Assembly (NCBI GenBank): GCA_964492715.1
Contig: CAZBLK010000016.1
Coordinates: forward strand, 1 to 62,811
Length of the DNA: 62,811 nt
Reading direction: 5' to 3'
Origin: CAZBLK01 sp964492715
GTDB lineage: Bacteria > Bacillota > Clostridia > Lachnospirales > WRBF01
The notes under the pieces are model-generated. The model ran no database searches. It was not told the DNA's origin and was given only the letters and a program-made list of their open reading frames with translations. Of this stretch, positions 1 to 7,913 are shown piece after piece. Made by a program: the position numbers and the translations under genes. The stretch's first letter is position 1, and the number at the start of each line of letters is the position of its first letter.

Positions 1-28
1 TTCATTAGGCTCGTTTTTCTTGTTTTTA

Positions 29-52
29 GGGGCTGGTGTTTTCAACAGCCCC
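29..52. repeat. Short perfect hairpin after the permease stop
   Basis: GGGGCTG (29-35) pairs with CAGCCCC (46-52) around a 10-nt loop. It lies just beyond the stop codon of the permease fragment. No U-run follows on the minus strand, so it may be an intercistronic processing or attenuation hairpin rather than a classical terminator. The rest of that operon lies outside the window. Confidence 0.5.
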
Positions 53-76
53 TTTAAATCAGCCTTGAAACCACCT

Positions 77-184
77 TCAATACCTGTCAAAATACCGCCT
101 TTCAACAAATGCAACAAGCTGGTAAATGACAGCGGACAAAGCACAAAGTATAATTATGCTCATCATAACCCAATCCATTTTAAA
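77..184 (-). pseudogene. C-terminal fragment of split ABC transporter permease (attL side)
   Basis: On the minus strand this encodes F plus 34 residues and a stop (TGA at 77-79). It reads KMDWVMMSIIILCALSAV, then a hydrophobic stretch, and ends VERRYFDRY. That is the usual last transmembrane segment and basic tail of a TauC/SsuC-type (BPD) permease. It continues in frame from the truncated permease at 28703-29413, which ends in host-encoded GSQIF. The two pieces joined would give 272 residues, normal for the family. It has no start site of its own here. I infer that it is silent while the element is integrated. Confidence comes from the frame match and from the attachment-site analysis. Confidence 0.9.
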
Positions 185-206
185 TATAATGTACTACATA
201 CAGATA
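171..206. other. attL of the serine-recombinase element
   Basis: Permease sequence ends at TAAA (181-184). Element sequence from 185 to 206 forms one 22-nt half of attP. Its outer 13 nt (194-206) are the exact inverse complement of 28682-28694 at the other end. The predicted central dinucleotide is AA (183-184). Confidence 0.85.
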
Positions 207-416
207 AATATCATTCTAAAGACAAAGTTCAAACTTTTGTTGTAAAATTTTATATTTAAAGCTTTTCTATACAGATTAACCGTTGTGTTAGTCTGTTTTT
301 TATATCTTCAATTGGTAGTACCAATTCATTAGTGCTATGAATTGAACATATAAATCATACTATGAGTTATGTGGATTTGAGTTCATACTTTATTCATTAA
401 ATATATAAAAAGCACC

Positions 417-863
417 CTATTCAGAGTGCTTAACTGTATCAACACCAATACCAACATCACTATCATCATTATCCAAACTAACATTTTTAACAATTTCATT
501 TATACAACGTGACCAACAGTCTCCATTTTTAAATCGCTTGACAACTTCATCATTTTTTTCGAGTACAATACATAAATTACGATAATCAGGGTAAGCAACG
601 TATTCATCTATAAACAAAGCATTCAAACCATTTATATGTTCTTTAATTTCATAGTCCTTAATGTAACTTAAACTGCATAGGAGTTTAACTGTTTTAGAAC
701 CATATGAGTAATTCAAAGAATTTCTTAAGATGAAGTCAATTGTACGCCTAACTTGCAAATTGTATTCGGGAGGCTCAATCTGTTCTGATTGTTCATTATT
801 TTCCGCTTGCAAAGTAAAAAAGTATTTCATTGCTTTTACAATTTTTTCAAATAGTTCCTTCAA
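417..863 (-). CDS. Hypothetical protein, first gene inside the left end of the element
   Basis: 148 residues starting with TTG at 863, about seven bases after a clear GGAGG. I do not recognise a domain. The N-terminus is amphipathic, there is a Gln/Glu-rich linker near residues 20-33, and the C-terminus is acidic (LDNDDSDVGIG). A YPDY motif near residue 93 resembles one in the next gene (1021-1602), which may be chance. It is the last gene of a leftward cluster that begins near 2148 and lies next to attL, where element accessory genes are common. Function unknown; soluble. Confidence 0.6.
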   Translation of the reverse strand: MKELFEKIVKAMKYFFTLQAENNEQSEQIEPPEYNLQVRRTIDFILRNSLNYSYGSKTVKLLCSLSYIKDYEIKEHINGLNALFIDEYVAYPDYRNLCIVLEKNDEVVKRFKNGDCWSRCINEIVKNVSLDNDDSDVGIGVDTVKHSE

Positions 864-912
864 AATATTTCCTCCATTCGATTTTAAACTACCTATTTTC
901 TATTATAAAACA

Positions 913-1003
913 GCTTTTACAACGCCATATTTCGCTTTAAAACTACTTAGGCATACAAAAACTACCCTTTGCATTTTAAACGCTAAAATGGCGTTGTAGA
1001 AGC
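913..1003. repeat. 23-bp imperfect inverted repeat between two leftward genes
   Basis: GCTTTTACAACGCCAT (from 913) and the inverse complement of the copy ending near 1003 (GCTTCTACAACGCCAT) form arms of about 23 bp with a perfect 10-bp core (919-928 and 988-997). The loop is about 45-50 nt. No U-run follows, so a recombination, replication or RNA-processing role is as likely as termination. Confidence 0.6.
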
Positions 1004-1020
1004 TTAAAATGTGCTTATAT

Positions 1021-1602
1021 TTATGCCGTAAGTTCTTTGTTTGCTGTCATGTCAAATGCTGAATATTGTAACCACAAAAACATAAACTCTTTCAACTCGT
1101 TATGTTCAAATTCAATGTCAAACATACCGATATTTTCGCCATTTGAACAACCGCCTTGTTGGAAGAATGCTTCTGCACTTTCTAAAATATCTTGCCAGAT
1201 AGTATATTCGCTAAAATCAGTATCAAAAGTATTTTGGTTAGCTGTAGCAAGTATTTCAGCTTTTTCATCTGCTGTATATTGTGGCGGTTGTACCTCAATA
1301 ACTAAAGTTGGTTTAAATGTTTTTCCATGTACATCAACAGCAATACTTGTTTTGATATTTCCATAGTCTGGATATACAAAATCTGTATTTGAAGCTATTT
1401 CATAGGCTAACCCACGTAAAGCTTTAGTCAATTCCACATCATTATATGGAATGTTTATAACCTCATCAAATGTAATTTCATCAATTAAAACAGCTTCAAG
1501 ATTAAAAGATACGGAAGCAGCTACTTGCTGCAAATTTGCAAACCCTATAGTGTTTGTGTTTCCCTCTAAAGCGTAACCTTCAACAGTATGTAATATTTTC
1601 AT
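1021..1602 (-). CDS. Hypothetical protein of the leftward accessory cluster
   Basis: 193 residues; ATG at 1602 behind AAAAGGGG. It is acidic, with no signal peptide or membrane segment. No family recognised. Visible features are a repeated hydrophobic/acidic pattern (VLIDEITFDEVINIPYND), the YPDYGN motif near residue 98 and a C-terminal segment rich in Phe and Glu. It is probably co-transcribed with the genes at 1656-2148 upstream and 417-863 downstream, although the 23-bp inverted repeat lies between it and the latter. Phage and element accessory proteins of this size are often unannotated, so I offer no function. Confidence 0.6.
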   Translation of the reverse strand: MKILHTVEGYALEGNTNTIGFANLQQVAASVSFNLEAVLIDEITFDEVINIPYNDVELTKALRGLAYEIASNTDFVYPDYGNIKTSIAVDVHGKTFKPTLVIEVQPPQYTADEKAEILATANQNTFDTDFSEYTIWQDILESAEAFFQQGGCSNGENIGMFDIEFEHNELKEFMFLWLQYSAFDMTANKELTA

Positions 1603-1655
1603 AATATAATCCCCTTTTTATAATATAATTTTTAGTTTTAGGCTATCATTTAAGT

Positions 1656-1877
1656 TTAAAACTTGAAAATGCCTGTGTTATAGTTTGAATTCAAGTCAAT
1701 CCTTATCGGCTGCAATAAACCATTTTGAGATAAAAGAACTAATAGCATTCCTGTTTCTGTATCGAACTCCAAGAGTATGTCAAACGGTTGTAGGTTTTGC
1801 ATTGGTTCATCACTCTTTAAAGAACCATAGAATCGTTGAATTTGTGCTGAATTGTTTATTGTTTTACCTTGTAGCAC
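1656..1877 (-). CDS. Small hypothetical protein
   Basis: About 73 residues. I prefer the GTG at 1877, eight bases after AGGAGG (1886-1891); the upstream GTG at 1886 overlaps that ribosome site. The protein is soluble, with a strand-rich middle (FDILLEFDTETGMLLVLLS) that could be one small beta domain. It overlaps the 3' end of the membrane-protein gene upstream (1864-2148), so the two are probably translationally coupled. No family recognised. Confidence 0.55.
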   Translation of the reverse strand: MLQGKTINNSAQIQRFYGSLKSDEPMQNLQPFDILLEFDTETGMLLVLLSQNGLLQPIRIDLNSNYNTGIFKF

Positions 1878-2148
1878 TTTGAACACCTCCTAACATATTA
1901 GTATTATTGTGTGACTTATACTCACTCTGTAATGCTATGTGGCTGTGTTTTCTGCATTCGCTGATATTACATAGCCTAACACCAAGACTACCGCCAATTA
2001 GCATTAAAACAGCTATTAGACTACGAATATAAAATTCTGCTTCAGTCATAATGATAATGCCTGTTTGTAGTTCATAGTCAGATGTGCTTGCTGTACCTAA
2101 CGCAAGTATAAAGCCTAATACAGCAATGGTTTTGAATAGCTTTTTTAT
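1864..2148 (-). CDS. Small two-segment membrane protein with apparent AUA start
   Basis: An open frame begins right behind AGGAGG (2158-2163), but no ATG, GTG or TTG lies near it. The only well-placed codon is ATA at 2146-2148, nine bases from the ribosome site. Read from there the protein has 94 residues: a signal-like N-terminus (KKLFKTIAVLGFILALGTAS), a second hydrophobic segment (YIRSLIAVLMLIGGSLGV) and a polar His/Ser-rich tail. The later in-frame ATG at 2049 has no ribosome site and would remove the first hydrophobic segment. It is the first gene of the leftward cluster. A holin-like or envelope role is possible but unsupported. Confidence 0.5.
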   Translation of the reverse strand: MKKLFKTIAVLGFILALGTASTSDYELQTGIIIMTEAEFYIRSLIAVLMLIGGSLGVRLCNISECRKHSHIALQSEYKSHNNTNMLGGVQSATR

Positions 2149-2260
2149 AGTGAATCCCCTCCTTTATTACTTTTTGTTTTGTGTCCGTATAATAAGAACG
2201 TATAAGGCAAAACATTATTTAGTCATGTTTAATATGTATTTTGCTATCACTAATAATAAA

Positions 2261-2358
2261 TTAGCATAAGCTAATATATTTGTCAAGACTTTTTAAAAAG
2301 ATATTTTAGCACACGTTAATATATATTAGTTGACACTTATAATTTATTCGTGTATACT
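2261..2358 (+). promoter_or_regulatory. Promoter and operator-like dyads for the TA-like cassette
   Basis: TTGACA (2330-2335), a 17-nt spacer and TATACT (2353-2358) make a near-consensus sigma-A promoter reading right. Upstream, TTAGC-N4-GCTAA (2261-2274) is a perfect dyad and TTAGC-N4-GTTAA (2306-2319) a near-copy. The HTH protein encoded just downstream is the obvious candidate ligand. Confidence 0.65.
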
Positions 2359-2379
2359 AATATAAAAGGAGGGTTTGAA

Positions 2380-2616
2380 ATGCCAATTAGGTATTATAGG
2401 CTATTTGATATGCTTACAAGAAAAGGAATGAAAAAAACTTCTTTGTTAGATGTTGCAAATATTTCATCACCTACACTTGCCAAGTTATCTAAAGGAGATA
2501 TTGTAACAACAGAGGTAATAGACAAAATTTGCACTGCCCTTGATTGCCAACCTGAAAACATTATGGAACACATTAAGGATACAAAAGATGTAAAAGATAC
2601 AAAGGACGGTGAATAA
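2380..2616 (+). CDS. Small Cro/C1-type HTH regulator (HTH_26-like)
   Basis: 78 residues starting at ATG 2380, behind AAAGGAGGG. Residues 1-65 match the compact HTH_26-type pattern: RYYRLFDMLTRKGMKKTSLL, then ISSPTLAKLSKGD as the recognition region and VIDKICTALDCQPENI. The tail is a charged KDTKDVKDTKD repeat. It is the first gene of a three-gene operon with a DUF4258 and a YgiT-type zinc-finger protein, so it probably autoregulates the dyads upstream. Chromosomal and element-borne TA loci often carry such a third regulatory gene. Confidence 0.75.
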   Translation: MPIRYYRLFDMLTRKGMKKTSLLDVANISSPTLAKLSKGDIVTTEVIDKICTALDCQPENIMEHIKDTKDVKDTKDGE

Positions 2617-2617
2617 G

Positions 2618-2935
2618 TTGGGATTAGACATTGACGAATTACGTAAACTATGTAACGATAATAATTTTAAATGGACTTTGCATTCATTAAAACGTATCCG
2701 TGAAAGAGGAATAACTTCTGATGAAGTTATAGAGTGCATAAAGACAGGCGAAATTATAAAACAGTATGAAGATGATAAGCCTTTACCAAGCTGCCTTATG
2801 TATGGAATGGTAAATCAGAAACATATTCACGTAGTATTAAGTAGTGACGGACAGTATATATACTTTATCACTACATATTACCCAAATAATACAGATTGGG
2901 AAGATGACTTTAAAACGAGAAGGGAGAAAAAATAA
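2618..2935 (+). CDS. DUF4258 family protein, toxin-like
   Basis: 105 residues from TTG 2618. A GTG at 2609 is also possible but sits only two bases from AAAGGA. The family signature is clear: FKWTLHSLKRIRERGITSDEVIECIKTGEII, then QYEDDKPLPS and IHVVLSSDGQYIYFITTYYP. DUF4258 proteins have a small RelE-like fold and are often paired with zinc-finger or HTH antitoxins. Here the stop overlaps the ATG of the YgiT-type gene (TAATG), implying coupled translation. I infer a toxin role from this pairing; no catalytic residues are established for the family. Confidence 0.75.
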   Translation: MGLDIDELRKLCNDNNFKWTLHSLKRIRERGITSDEVIECIKTGEIIKQYEDDKPLPSCLMYGMVNQKHIHVVLSSDGQYIYFITTYYPNNTDWEDDFKTRREKK

Positions 2936-3168
2936 TGTGTACTTTTTGCGGCGGCAGTTTAGAAATGAACACAACAGAATATATTGAAAAACAAGGAAAT
3001 TTCATTGTTGTTATTAAGAATATTCCTTGTGAACAATGTACGCAGTGTGGGGAAACTTACTTTTCCAATGATGTTGTGAAGCATATTGAAAATATTTTAG
3101 ATAGCATTAAAATTATTGCAAGTGAAATCACAGTCACTGTAATTGACTACTCAAATAAGGTTGCATGA
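2935..3168 (+). CDS. YgiT-type zinc-finger protein, antitoxin-like
   Basis: 77 residues. CTFCGGSLE near the N-terminus and CEQCTQCGE near residues 34-42 give the two CxxC knuckles of the YgiT/MqsA N-terminal zinc domain. The sequence then has the usual YFSNDVVKHIENIL helix. The C-terminal HTH of full-length MqsA is absent; DNA binding could come from the separate HTH protein two genes upstream. It overlaps the DUF4258 gene and is followed by a terminator, closing a three-gene operon. Confidence 0.75.
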   Translation: MCTFCGGSLEMNTTEYIEKQGNFIVVIKNIPCEQCTQCGETYFSNDVVKHIENILDSIKIIASEITVTVIDYSNKVA

Positions 3169-3209
3169 CCTACGTAACCAAACAATCACAGAATCATACA
3201 AGTAGAACT

Positions 3210-3238
3210 AAGACTGCCTAAAATGGGTAGTCTTTTAT
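3210..3238 (+). terminator. Rho-independent terminator of the TA-like operon
   Basis: AAGACTGCC (3210-3218) and GGGTAGTCTT (3225-3234) form a stem with one mismatch, followed by TTTTATT. Confidence 0.7.
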
Positions 3239-3717
3239 TATGCACTGTAAATAATTGATTGTATATATTTAAAGCAACGTATGTCTGATACCCATAGGTA
3301 AATAGTTTCATATAAATATAATGTTGTTTTAAATTTGACACATGAGGAGCTTCCCTTTAATCTGATTCAGAAGCAATTATAAAGCTTAAATTTTATTTAA
3401 TTTTAACGTCACTTTTAGCTTCTGCCATTACGTATATAGTGTAAGCTTGAAAATTTCAAGGTAACCGCCAGTGACCTTAAAGAACACAGCAAGTAACTAC
3501 TCTACCACGGCAAAGAATTCAAATGTTAGTTTAATCAACTTTGGAAGTTGTTCATGGCGTACAACGGTATTTCTTAAAGTGTGGCGTTCCAATTATTGGA
3601 AGTCATTTTAATTTCCTCATTATCTAATAGTTAGTTTGCTATTACCAGCAAAATAATATTAATAATTTGTATATGTTTGCAGATAATAGTAGTAATAAAA
3701 TAACTCTGGAGGTATAT
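3239..3717. other. Intergenic region without recognisable genes
   Basis: About 480 bases of AT-rich sequence. I see only a 7-bp inverted repeat (CAGAAGC 3368-3374, GCTTCTG 3418-3424). No coding frame with a ribosome site and no clear promoter was found. Confidence 0.4.
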
Positions 3718-3945
3718 ATGTCTGATGTTAATGTAGCACTTAAGGGATATACAGTTGATGAATTACACTTACTATATAAAAATTTAGATAGTATTATGCG
3801 TTTAAAAGAAACATCATCTGAGTTTGTTAATGAGTTTATTGAAAAATATTGCAAAAGCACAAATGCAATAGGTATTATTTCAATCTCTCAAAATATATTA
3901 GGAGCTATCGCTGAAAGATTTTTTGAGTTACACAACAAAAAGTAG
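3718..3945 (+). CDS. Small helical hypothetical protein
   Basis: 75 residues; ATG at 3718 with GGAGG about seven bases upstream. Mostly alpha-helical and soluble (YTVDELHLLYKNLDSIMRLKE, then SEFVNEFIEKYCK). No family recognised. It stands alone between two non-coding stretches, upstream of and pointing toward the oppositely oriented tyrosine recombinase. It could be an accessory factor for that recombinase, such as a directionality protein, but nothing in the sequence shows DNA binding. Confidence 0.5.
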   Translation: MSDVNVALKGYTVDELHLLYKNLDSIMRLKETSSEFVNEFIEKYCKSTNAIGIISISQNILGAIAERFFELHNKK

Positions 3946-4282
3946 ATGTGTAAAAAACCTTAAAACCCTTTGATTTTGGGATAAGTTTTAAATTTGATGT
4001 GCTTGGCAAATTGATTTTTAAGCTGAATTTAAGTGGGTTATTTAAGTGTACATTTTGTACGCTAACTAATTTTGATTTAGTGATAGTATTTTACAATAAT
4101 TTACAGCCGCATAAGGTGCGTGTATGGAAACAGCCTTGAATTACTACCCTGTTCATATGGTTAGGTGCAATATCGTTCTGTAAGTATATTCAAGCTTGCT
4201 TCATTATAATACAATAATGCAATTTTGACGACAAGTACCGTAAAAAACGTTGAAATATCAAGGTTTTTACGCAACGCAAAAA

Positions 4283-4355
4283 AAGTATAGTATATGAAAT
4301 ATACTACACAAATTCAGAGGTTGTTCCGAATATGGTATACTCACATACTATACTT
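4283..4355. repeat. Inverted-repeat cluster abutting the tyrosine recombinase gene
   Basis: AAGTATAGTATATG (4283-4296) is repeated inverted at 4342-4355 with one difference. Between them lie further copies of the half-motif: ATATACTACACA near 4300 and GGTATACTCACA near 4334. The block ends at the stop codon of the recombinase. It resembles a recombinase core or resolution site. The remainder of 3946-4282 contains no gene I can support. Confidence 0.5.
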
Positions 4356-4917
4356 ATTTCAAACAAATATGCTTTTGCAAGGCGTTTTCTATGTCTTTTT
4401 GTTGAATTCCAATATACTTTTGCGTGACGGCTGGTGTGCTGTGTTGTAGGAGCTGTTGAACCATAACAATGTTATAGTCGTTGTTTTGATAGATTTGTGT
4501 AGCAAAAAACTTTCTAAAGCTGTGTGTAGATATTCCTTCAAGTCCTAAGTAATCACACACAAGCTTCAACTGCTTCTGAATGGCTCGTTCTGTAACTGGA
4601 AACATTACTTCATTTGGCTTGATTCCATTCTCTAGGCAATACATTTTTATATAGTTGTATATCTCTGTAGGTACTGTAAAAGTCCTTTTTTTGTCTGTTT
4701 TTTGTTCAATTATATCAAGCCTATACCTGTCACCGTCTTTGATTATATCATTCAGTTTGAGGTTTAAAATATCCGATATTCTAATTCCTAAATTAGCCTC
4801 AAGAACCAATGCTGTAGCTACTCTATTATTCGCCCTACAGCCAACAAAACCAGTTTTTAATGTGTCTATTATATCGTCATATTGTTCTCTGGTTAATGCA
4901 ATAGTCTTTTTATTCAT
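4354..4917 (-). CDS. Tyrosine recombinase, catalytic domain only
   Basis: 187 residues. The catalytic set is visible: Arg in NLGIRISDIL (near 46), HSFRKFFAT (H-x-x-R near 132), LLQHSTPAVTQKYI (His near 157 and the Tyr nucleophile near 167). The N-terminal arm-binding domain of typical integrases is missing, so the protein is close to the small integron/XerC-like or resolvase-like forms. Because the element is already bounded by serine-recombinase sites, this enzyme more likely resolves multimers or inverts DNA at the repeats just past its stop codon (4283-4355). It may instead be a remnant of an older integration module. Confidence 0.85.
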   Translation of the reverse strand: MNKKTIALTREQYDDIIDTLKTGFVGCRANNRVATALVLEANLGIRISDILNLKLNDIIKDGDRYRLDIIEQKTDKKRTFTVPTEIYNYIKMYCLENGIKPNEVMFPVTERAIQKQLKLVCDYLGLEGISTHSFRKFFATQIYQNNDYNIVMVQQLLQHSTPAVTQKYIGIQQKDIENALQKHICLK

Positions 4918-5294
4918 TTGTGTTCGCCCTTTCCGTTTGGTTTATAAATTCATTTTAATACAAAAGTTCGTATTTGTCAATAGATAAAGTTCGCATAACT
5001 CAATTGATTTATAAGAAGTGTTTAATTTACTTAAAATAATAGTTCGTATAAGTACATAAGTACGAACTATAGCAACATATAGCAGTAAGATTGAAATTTT
5101 ACAATAATTGTTATAATATGTAATTTTATGGGAACATCTATGCCAGTATGCCCTAACCCCCTACCTACCAAAAACACATGGAGTTGAGTCGAAAATTTTC
5201 TGCTGAAAAAAATTCAGATGTCAATACTGTTGACTTTTAGTAATATTGGGGATATGATGACTTAATAAAACTACGTTTGTTGGAGGGTAAATTA
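4918..5294. other. Intergenic region between divergent genes
   Basis: About 375 AT-rich bases between the leftward recombinase and the rightward gene at 5295. TACGAACT/AGTTCGTA-like words recur (about 4966, 4987, 5041, 5064) and may be operator half-sites. No RNA gene or coding frame was seen. Confidence 0.35.
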
Positions 5295-6134
5295 ATGAGT
5301 TCTATTGTATCATATGAGAATACGTTTAAAGATATGTATTATAAAGGTTTGTTTGACAATGCTCCATATAATCCTTATTATTTAGTGAAATACGACATGC
5401 CAAAATTATTAAAAAATAGTGAAGTCAAATATGTTGAGGAAATTATAAGGAGAAAATTAATATTTCTTCTTTTTGAAGAGTTACATAAATGTTTTCAAAT
5501 AAGAAAAGATAAAAAAACATATGATAATAAACAATTGCAAGAAATAATAGACTTGTTTAAAGAACTTACAAGCTATTATAATAATTACACTGATAATTTA
5601 GTGCCTCACAGTTACCCTGTTTGGAAACATATTTGTTATTTGTTAAATGCTCAAATAGATATTCTAAGTGGTAATATTAAACTAGCATTAGAAAATTACA
5701 ATCTATTTTTACAATGCGATAAATTTGTTACATCTCCCGAAAACTTTGTTTTTAAATATGAGGTTTTATATAACATTAGCTATATTTTTCGTTTATTGGG
5801 TAAGTCTGAATTTGCATATGAACAAATAGAAGCAAAACATTTATCAGCACTGAATGATTACAACAATAACTTTAAGCGTGATATTAAAGAAAAATCTTTT
5901 TATTTTTTTGATATGTCAATTAATGCTATTGCTAATATATTTGACAAAGAAGTATACAACAGTTGTAATAGTTTTATAGAAATGTTGATATGGAGTAAAC
6001 GTTGTGCAGTAAGCACAAATGAAGATACACAAGGAATTTTAATTTTTCGTTATAACTTAGACATAAACCCTTATAGCATTGATTTTACTAATTCAATTAA
6101 TGATATGAGTGATGAAGTTTATAGCTTGTTTTGA
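5295..6134 (+). CDS. Hypothetical helical protein
   Basis: 279 residues from ATG 5295, with GGAGGG eight bases upstream. Almost wholly alpha-helical, rich in Tyr, Asn, Leu and Lys. The middle (KHICYLLNAQIDILSGNIKLALENYNLFLQ and EVLYNISYIFRLLGKSEFAYEQIE) looks like two TPR-like helical hairpins, as in Rap/AimR-type or cytoplasmic scaffold proteins, but I cannot assign a family. No membrane segment or signal peptide. It stands alone after a long leader, before the structural genes. A regulator with a TPR-type sensing domain is one possibility. Confidence 0.6.
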   Translation: MSSIVSYENTFKDMYYKGLFDNAPYNPYYLVKYDMPKLLKNSEVKYVEEIIRRKLIFLLFEELHKCFQIRKDKKTYDNKQLQEIIDLFKELTSYYNNYTDNLVPHSYPVWKHICYLLNAQIDILSGNIKLALENYNLFLQCDKFVTSPENFVFKYEVLYNISYIFRLLGKSEFAYEQIEAKHLSALNDYNNNFKRDIKEKSFYFFDMSINAIANIFDKEVYNSCNSFIEMLIWSKRCAVSTNEDTQGILIFRYNLDINPYSIDFTNSINDMSDEVYSLF

Positions 6135-6312
6135 TTAATAACAAAACTTCCAGCCATTTATGGTAATCTTTGCTATAGCACTCATACCTCAAAAACTTAA
6201 GTAAATATTCTAATTCTTGAACAACCAAATAACCAATAAACATCAAGCTATTCTAATTTAGGATAGCTTTTTATATACCCAAAAACAAATAAAACATTGG
6301 AGGTTTTACCAT

Positions 6313-6702
6313 ATGATCAATTCCTATTATAAAGACAATGACCCAATATTTACAAATTCTTCCTGTACAGTACTTGAACGCTTAAAACGAGAATTAGCAG
6401 ACAAACAATATTTTAAAGATGAGATTTACAGAATGTATTTAGAAGAAAATGGACTTGACCCAGAACAACTCTACAATAAAGACACAATGCAAAAAGCCTT
6501 GCTACAATCGGTTTTAGACGTGTTACAATCAGTATCAAGAAATGTGGATTTAATGAGAAGTGTTGAAACTGAATTTTCTACAACGTCACAGGCGGTCGAA
6601 CACTTACGCAACATTATCAACGACTTAAACAAAAAAATACTTTCTGTACCCGACACGCCTTCTGAAACTAAAAGCTGCATATCATATCTATTTAGAGATT
6701 AA
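6313..6702 (+). CDS. Small phage structural-type protein
   Basis: 129 residues; ATG at 6313 behind GGAGG. Helical protein with a long amphipathic segment (LYNKDTMQKALLQSVLDVLQ onwards). It sits 12 bases before the Ig-like connector gene at 6715 with no terminator between, so the two form one operon. The size and pairing fit a phage head-tail connector or neck accessory protein. No diagnostic motif, so the call rests on neighbourhood. Confidence 0.5.
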   Translation: MINSYYKDNDPIFTNSSCTVLERLKRELADKQYFKDEIYRMYLEENGLDPEQLYNKDTMQKALLQSVLDVLQSVSRNVDLMRSVETEFSTTSQAVEHLRNIINDLNKKILSVPDTPSETKSCISYLFRD

Positions 6703-6714
6703 GGGGGGCAAAAT

Positions 6715-7866
6715 ATGTTTGCGAACTTTTATAATGAACGCAACGAACAACCACTATTTAATTCTTTAAAAGAACAATTCACCGAAGCAATGTTAAGAGA
6801 GGGAAAATCAATCACAAAGTATTTTAGCAAGGCGACTATCCCTGTACTTTTCCGTAGAAATACAGATAAGAATTCCACGCAAAACAAAATCACAATTTTC
6901 TACGAATCAAACCAAGATTTACAGCAGGGGCAAATTGTAAAATACAAAAATGAAAATTACTTGTTGCTTAATCAAGAAACAGCAGAAAATGAAGTTTATT
7001 TTAAAAGTGATGTTATTAAATGTAATTGTCATATAAGTACAATTAGTAATGGGTTTGAGCTATACATTCCTTGCTATAGCGGTGATTTACTGAATCCTAC
7101 GCCAGACAGCGACAAAATTATTAGCACATTAAAAGGCAATATTGAGTTAATAACTGAAGATAATGCGATAACCCACAACCTAAGAATTGATTCCACTTTC
7201 CAAGCGTTAGGACACACTTTTACAATTGTAAACCTTTTATACAAAGATGGGCTAATATACGTATATATCCAACAAACACAATCATATCCGAAAACATATA
7301 GAATTAAGATTAACAATTCTGCTATTGTTTATAATGTTGGTGACACGGTGGCATTTAAGGCAAAAGCCCTTTGCGAAAACCAGATTGCAACAAACCCAAC
7401 TGTTAGATGGAAAAGTTCAGATAGTTCAATAGTATCAATTGATGATAGTGGCACTGCAACATTCCATGCTGCCAGCCCCTCTATTACAATAAGTTGCTTG
7501 TGGGAAGAGCATTCTTGCACAGACGAGATTGCCATTTCCGTAATTGTACCAACAGATAATACCAATAATTTTAGGGCTACTATTGAAGGTTCGGACATTA
7601 TTAAGGTTGGCGGTTCTCCACGAACATATGTAGCTACTTTTTACAATCGTGACGGCGTGGAAATTGACCTAACTCCTAAATGGACGTTGGACTGCCCACA
7701 AGCCGAACTAGCTTATTACAAAATTACATACCCAAGCCGAAATGTTATATCCGTCCAAGCTGTAAATGAGATACTAATAAGAAATGAATTTAAGTTGATT
7801 GTTGCAGATGAAAACAATTTATGCCGTGCTGAAAAGACTGTTACTGTTGTAAGCTTACTTGGATAA
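6715..7866 (+). CDS. Phage head-closure/decoration-like protein with Ig-like domains
   Basis: 383 residues; ATG behind AAGGGGGG. The N-terminal half (about 1-190) has the strand-rich layout of phage head-closure or neck proteins (ATIPVLFRRNTDKN, then QGQIVKYKNENYLLLNQE). Residues 205-280 form a BIG2-like bacterial Ig domain (VGDTVAFKAKAL, VRWKSSDSSIVSIDDSGTAT), followed by a second, weaker Ig-like unit (290-380). Ig domains on virion proteins usually project from the particle and bind weakly to glycans. Cytoplasmic virion assembly is assumed. It ends just before a strong terminator. Confidence 0.6.
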   Translation: MFANFYNERNEQPLFNSLKEQFTEAMLREGKSITKYFSKATIPVLFRRNTDKNSTQNKITIFYESNQDLQQGQIVKYKNENYLLLNQETAENEVYFKSDVIKCNCHISTISNGFELYIPCYSGDLLNPTPDSDKIISTLKGNIELITEDNAITHNLRIDSTFQALGHTFTIVNLLYKDGLIYVYIQQTQSYPKTYRIKINNSAIVYNVGDTVAFKAKALCENQIATNPTVRWKSSDSSIVSIDDSGTATFHAASPSITISCLWEEHSCTDEIAISVIVPTDNTNNFRATIEGSDIIKVGGSPRTYVATFYNRDGVEIDLTPKWTLDCPQAELAYYKITYPSRNVISVQAVNEILIRNEFKLIVADENNLCRAEKTVTVVSLLG

Positions 7867-7872
7867 AATGTT

Positions 7873-7905
7873 AAAGACTCACCTTTTATTGGGCGAGTCT
7901 TTTTA
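7873..7905 (+). terminator. Rho-independent terminator
   Basis: AAAGACTC (7873-7880) pairs with GAGTCTTT (7895-7902) and a T-run follows. The A-rich left arm means it may also serve the converging gene at 7914. Confidence 0.8.
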
Positions 7906-7913
7906 TGAAAGAA

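Noticed and set aside
20..259. 79-codon rightward frame at the left edge
   Set aside because: It spans attL. Its first half is antisense to the permease fragment; only its second half (from 185) is meaningful, as the alternative recombinase C-terminus in the excised circle.
417..1602. Paralogy between the two leftward genes based on a shared YPDY motif
   Set aside because: The match is confined to a few residues and the flanking sequences do not align.
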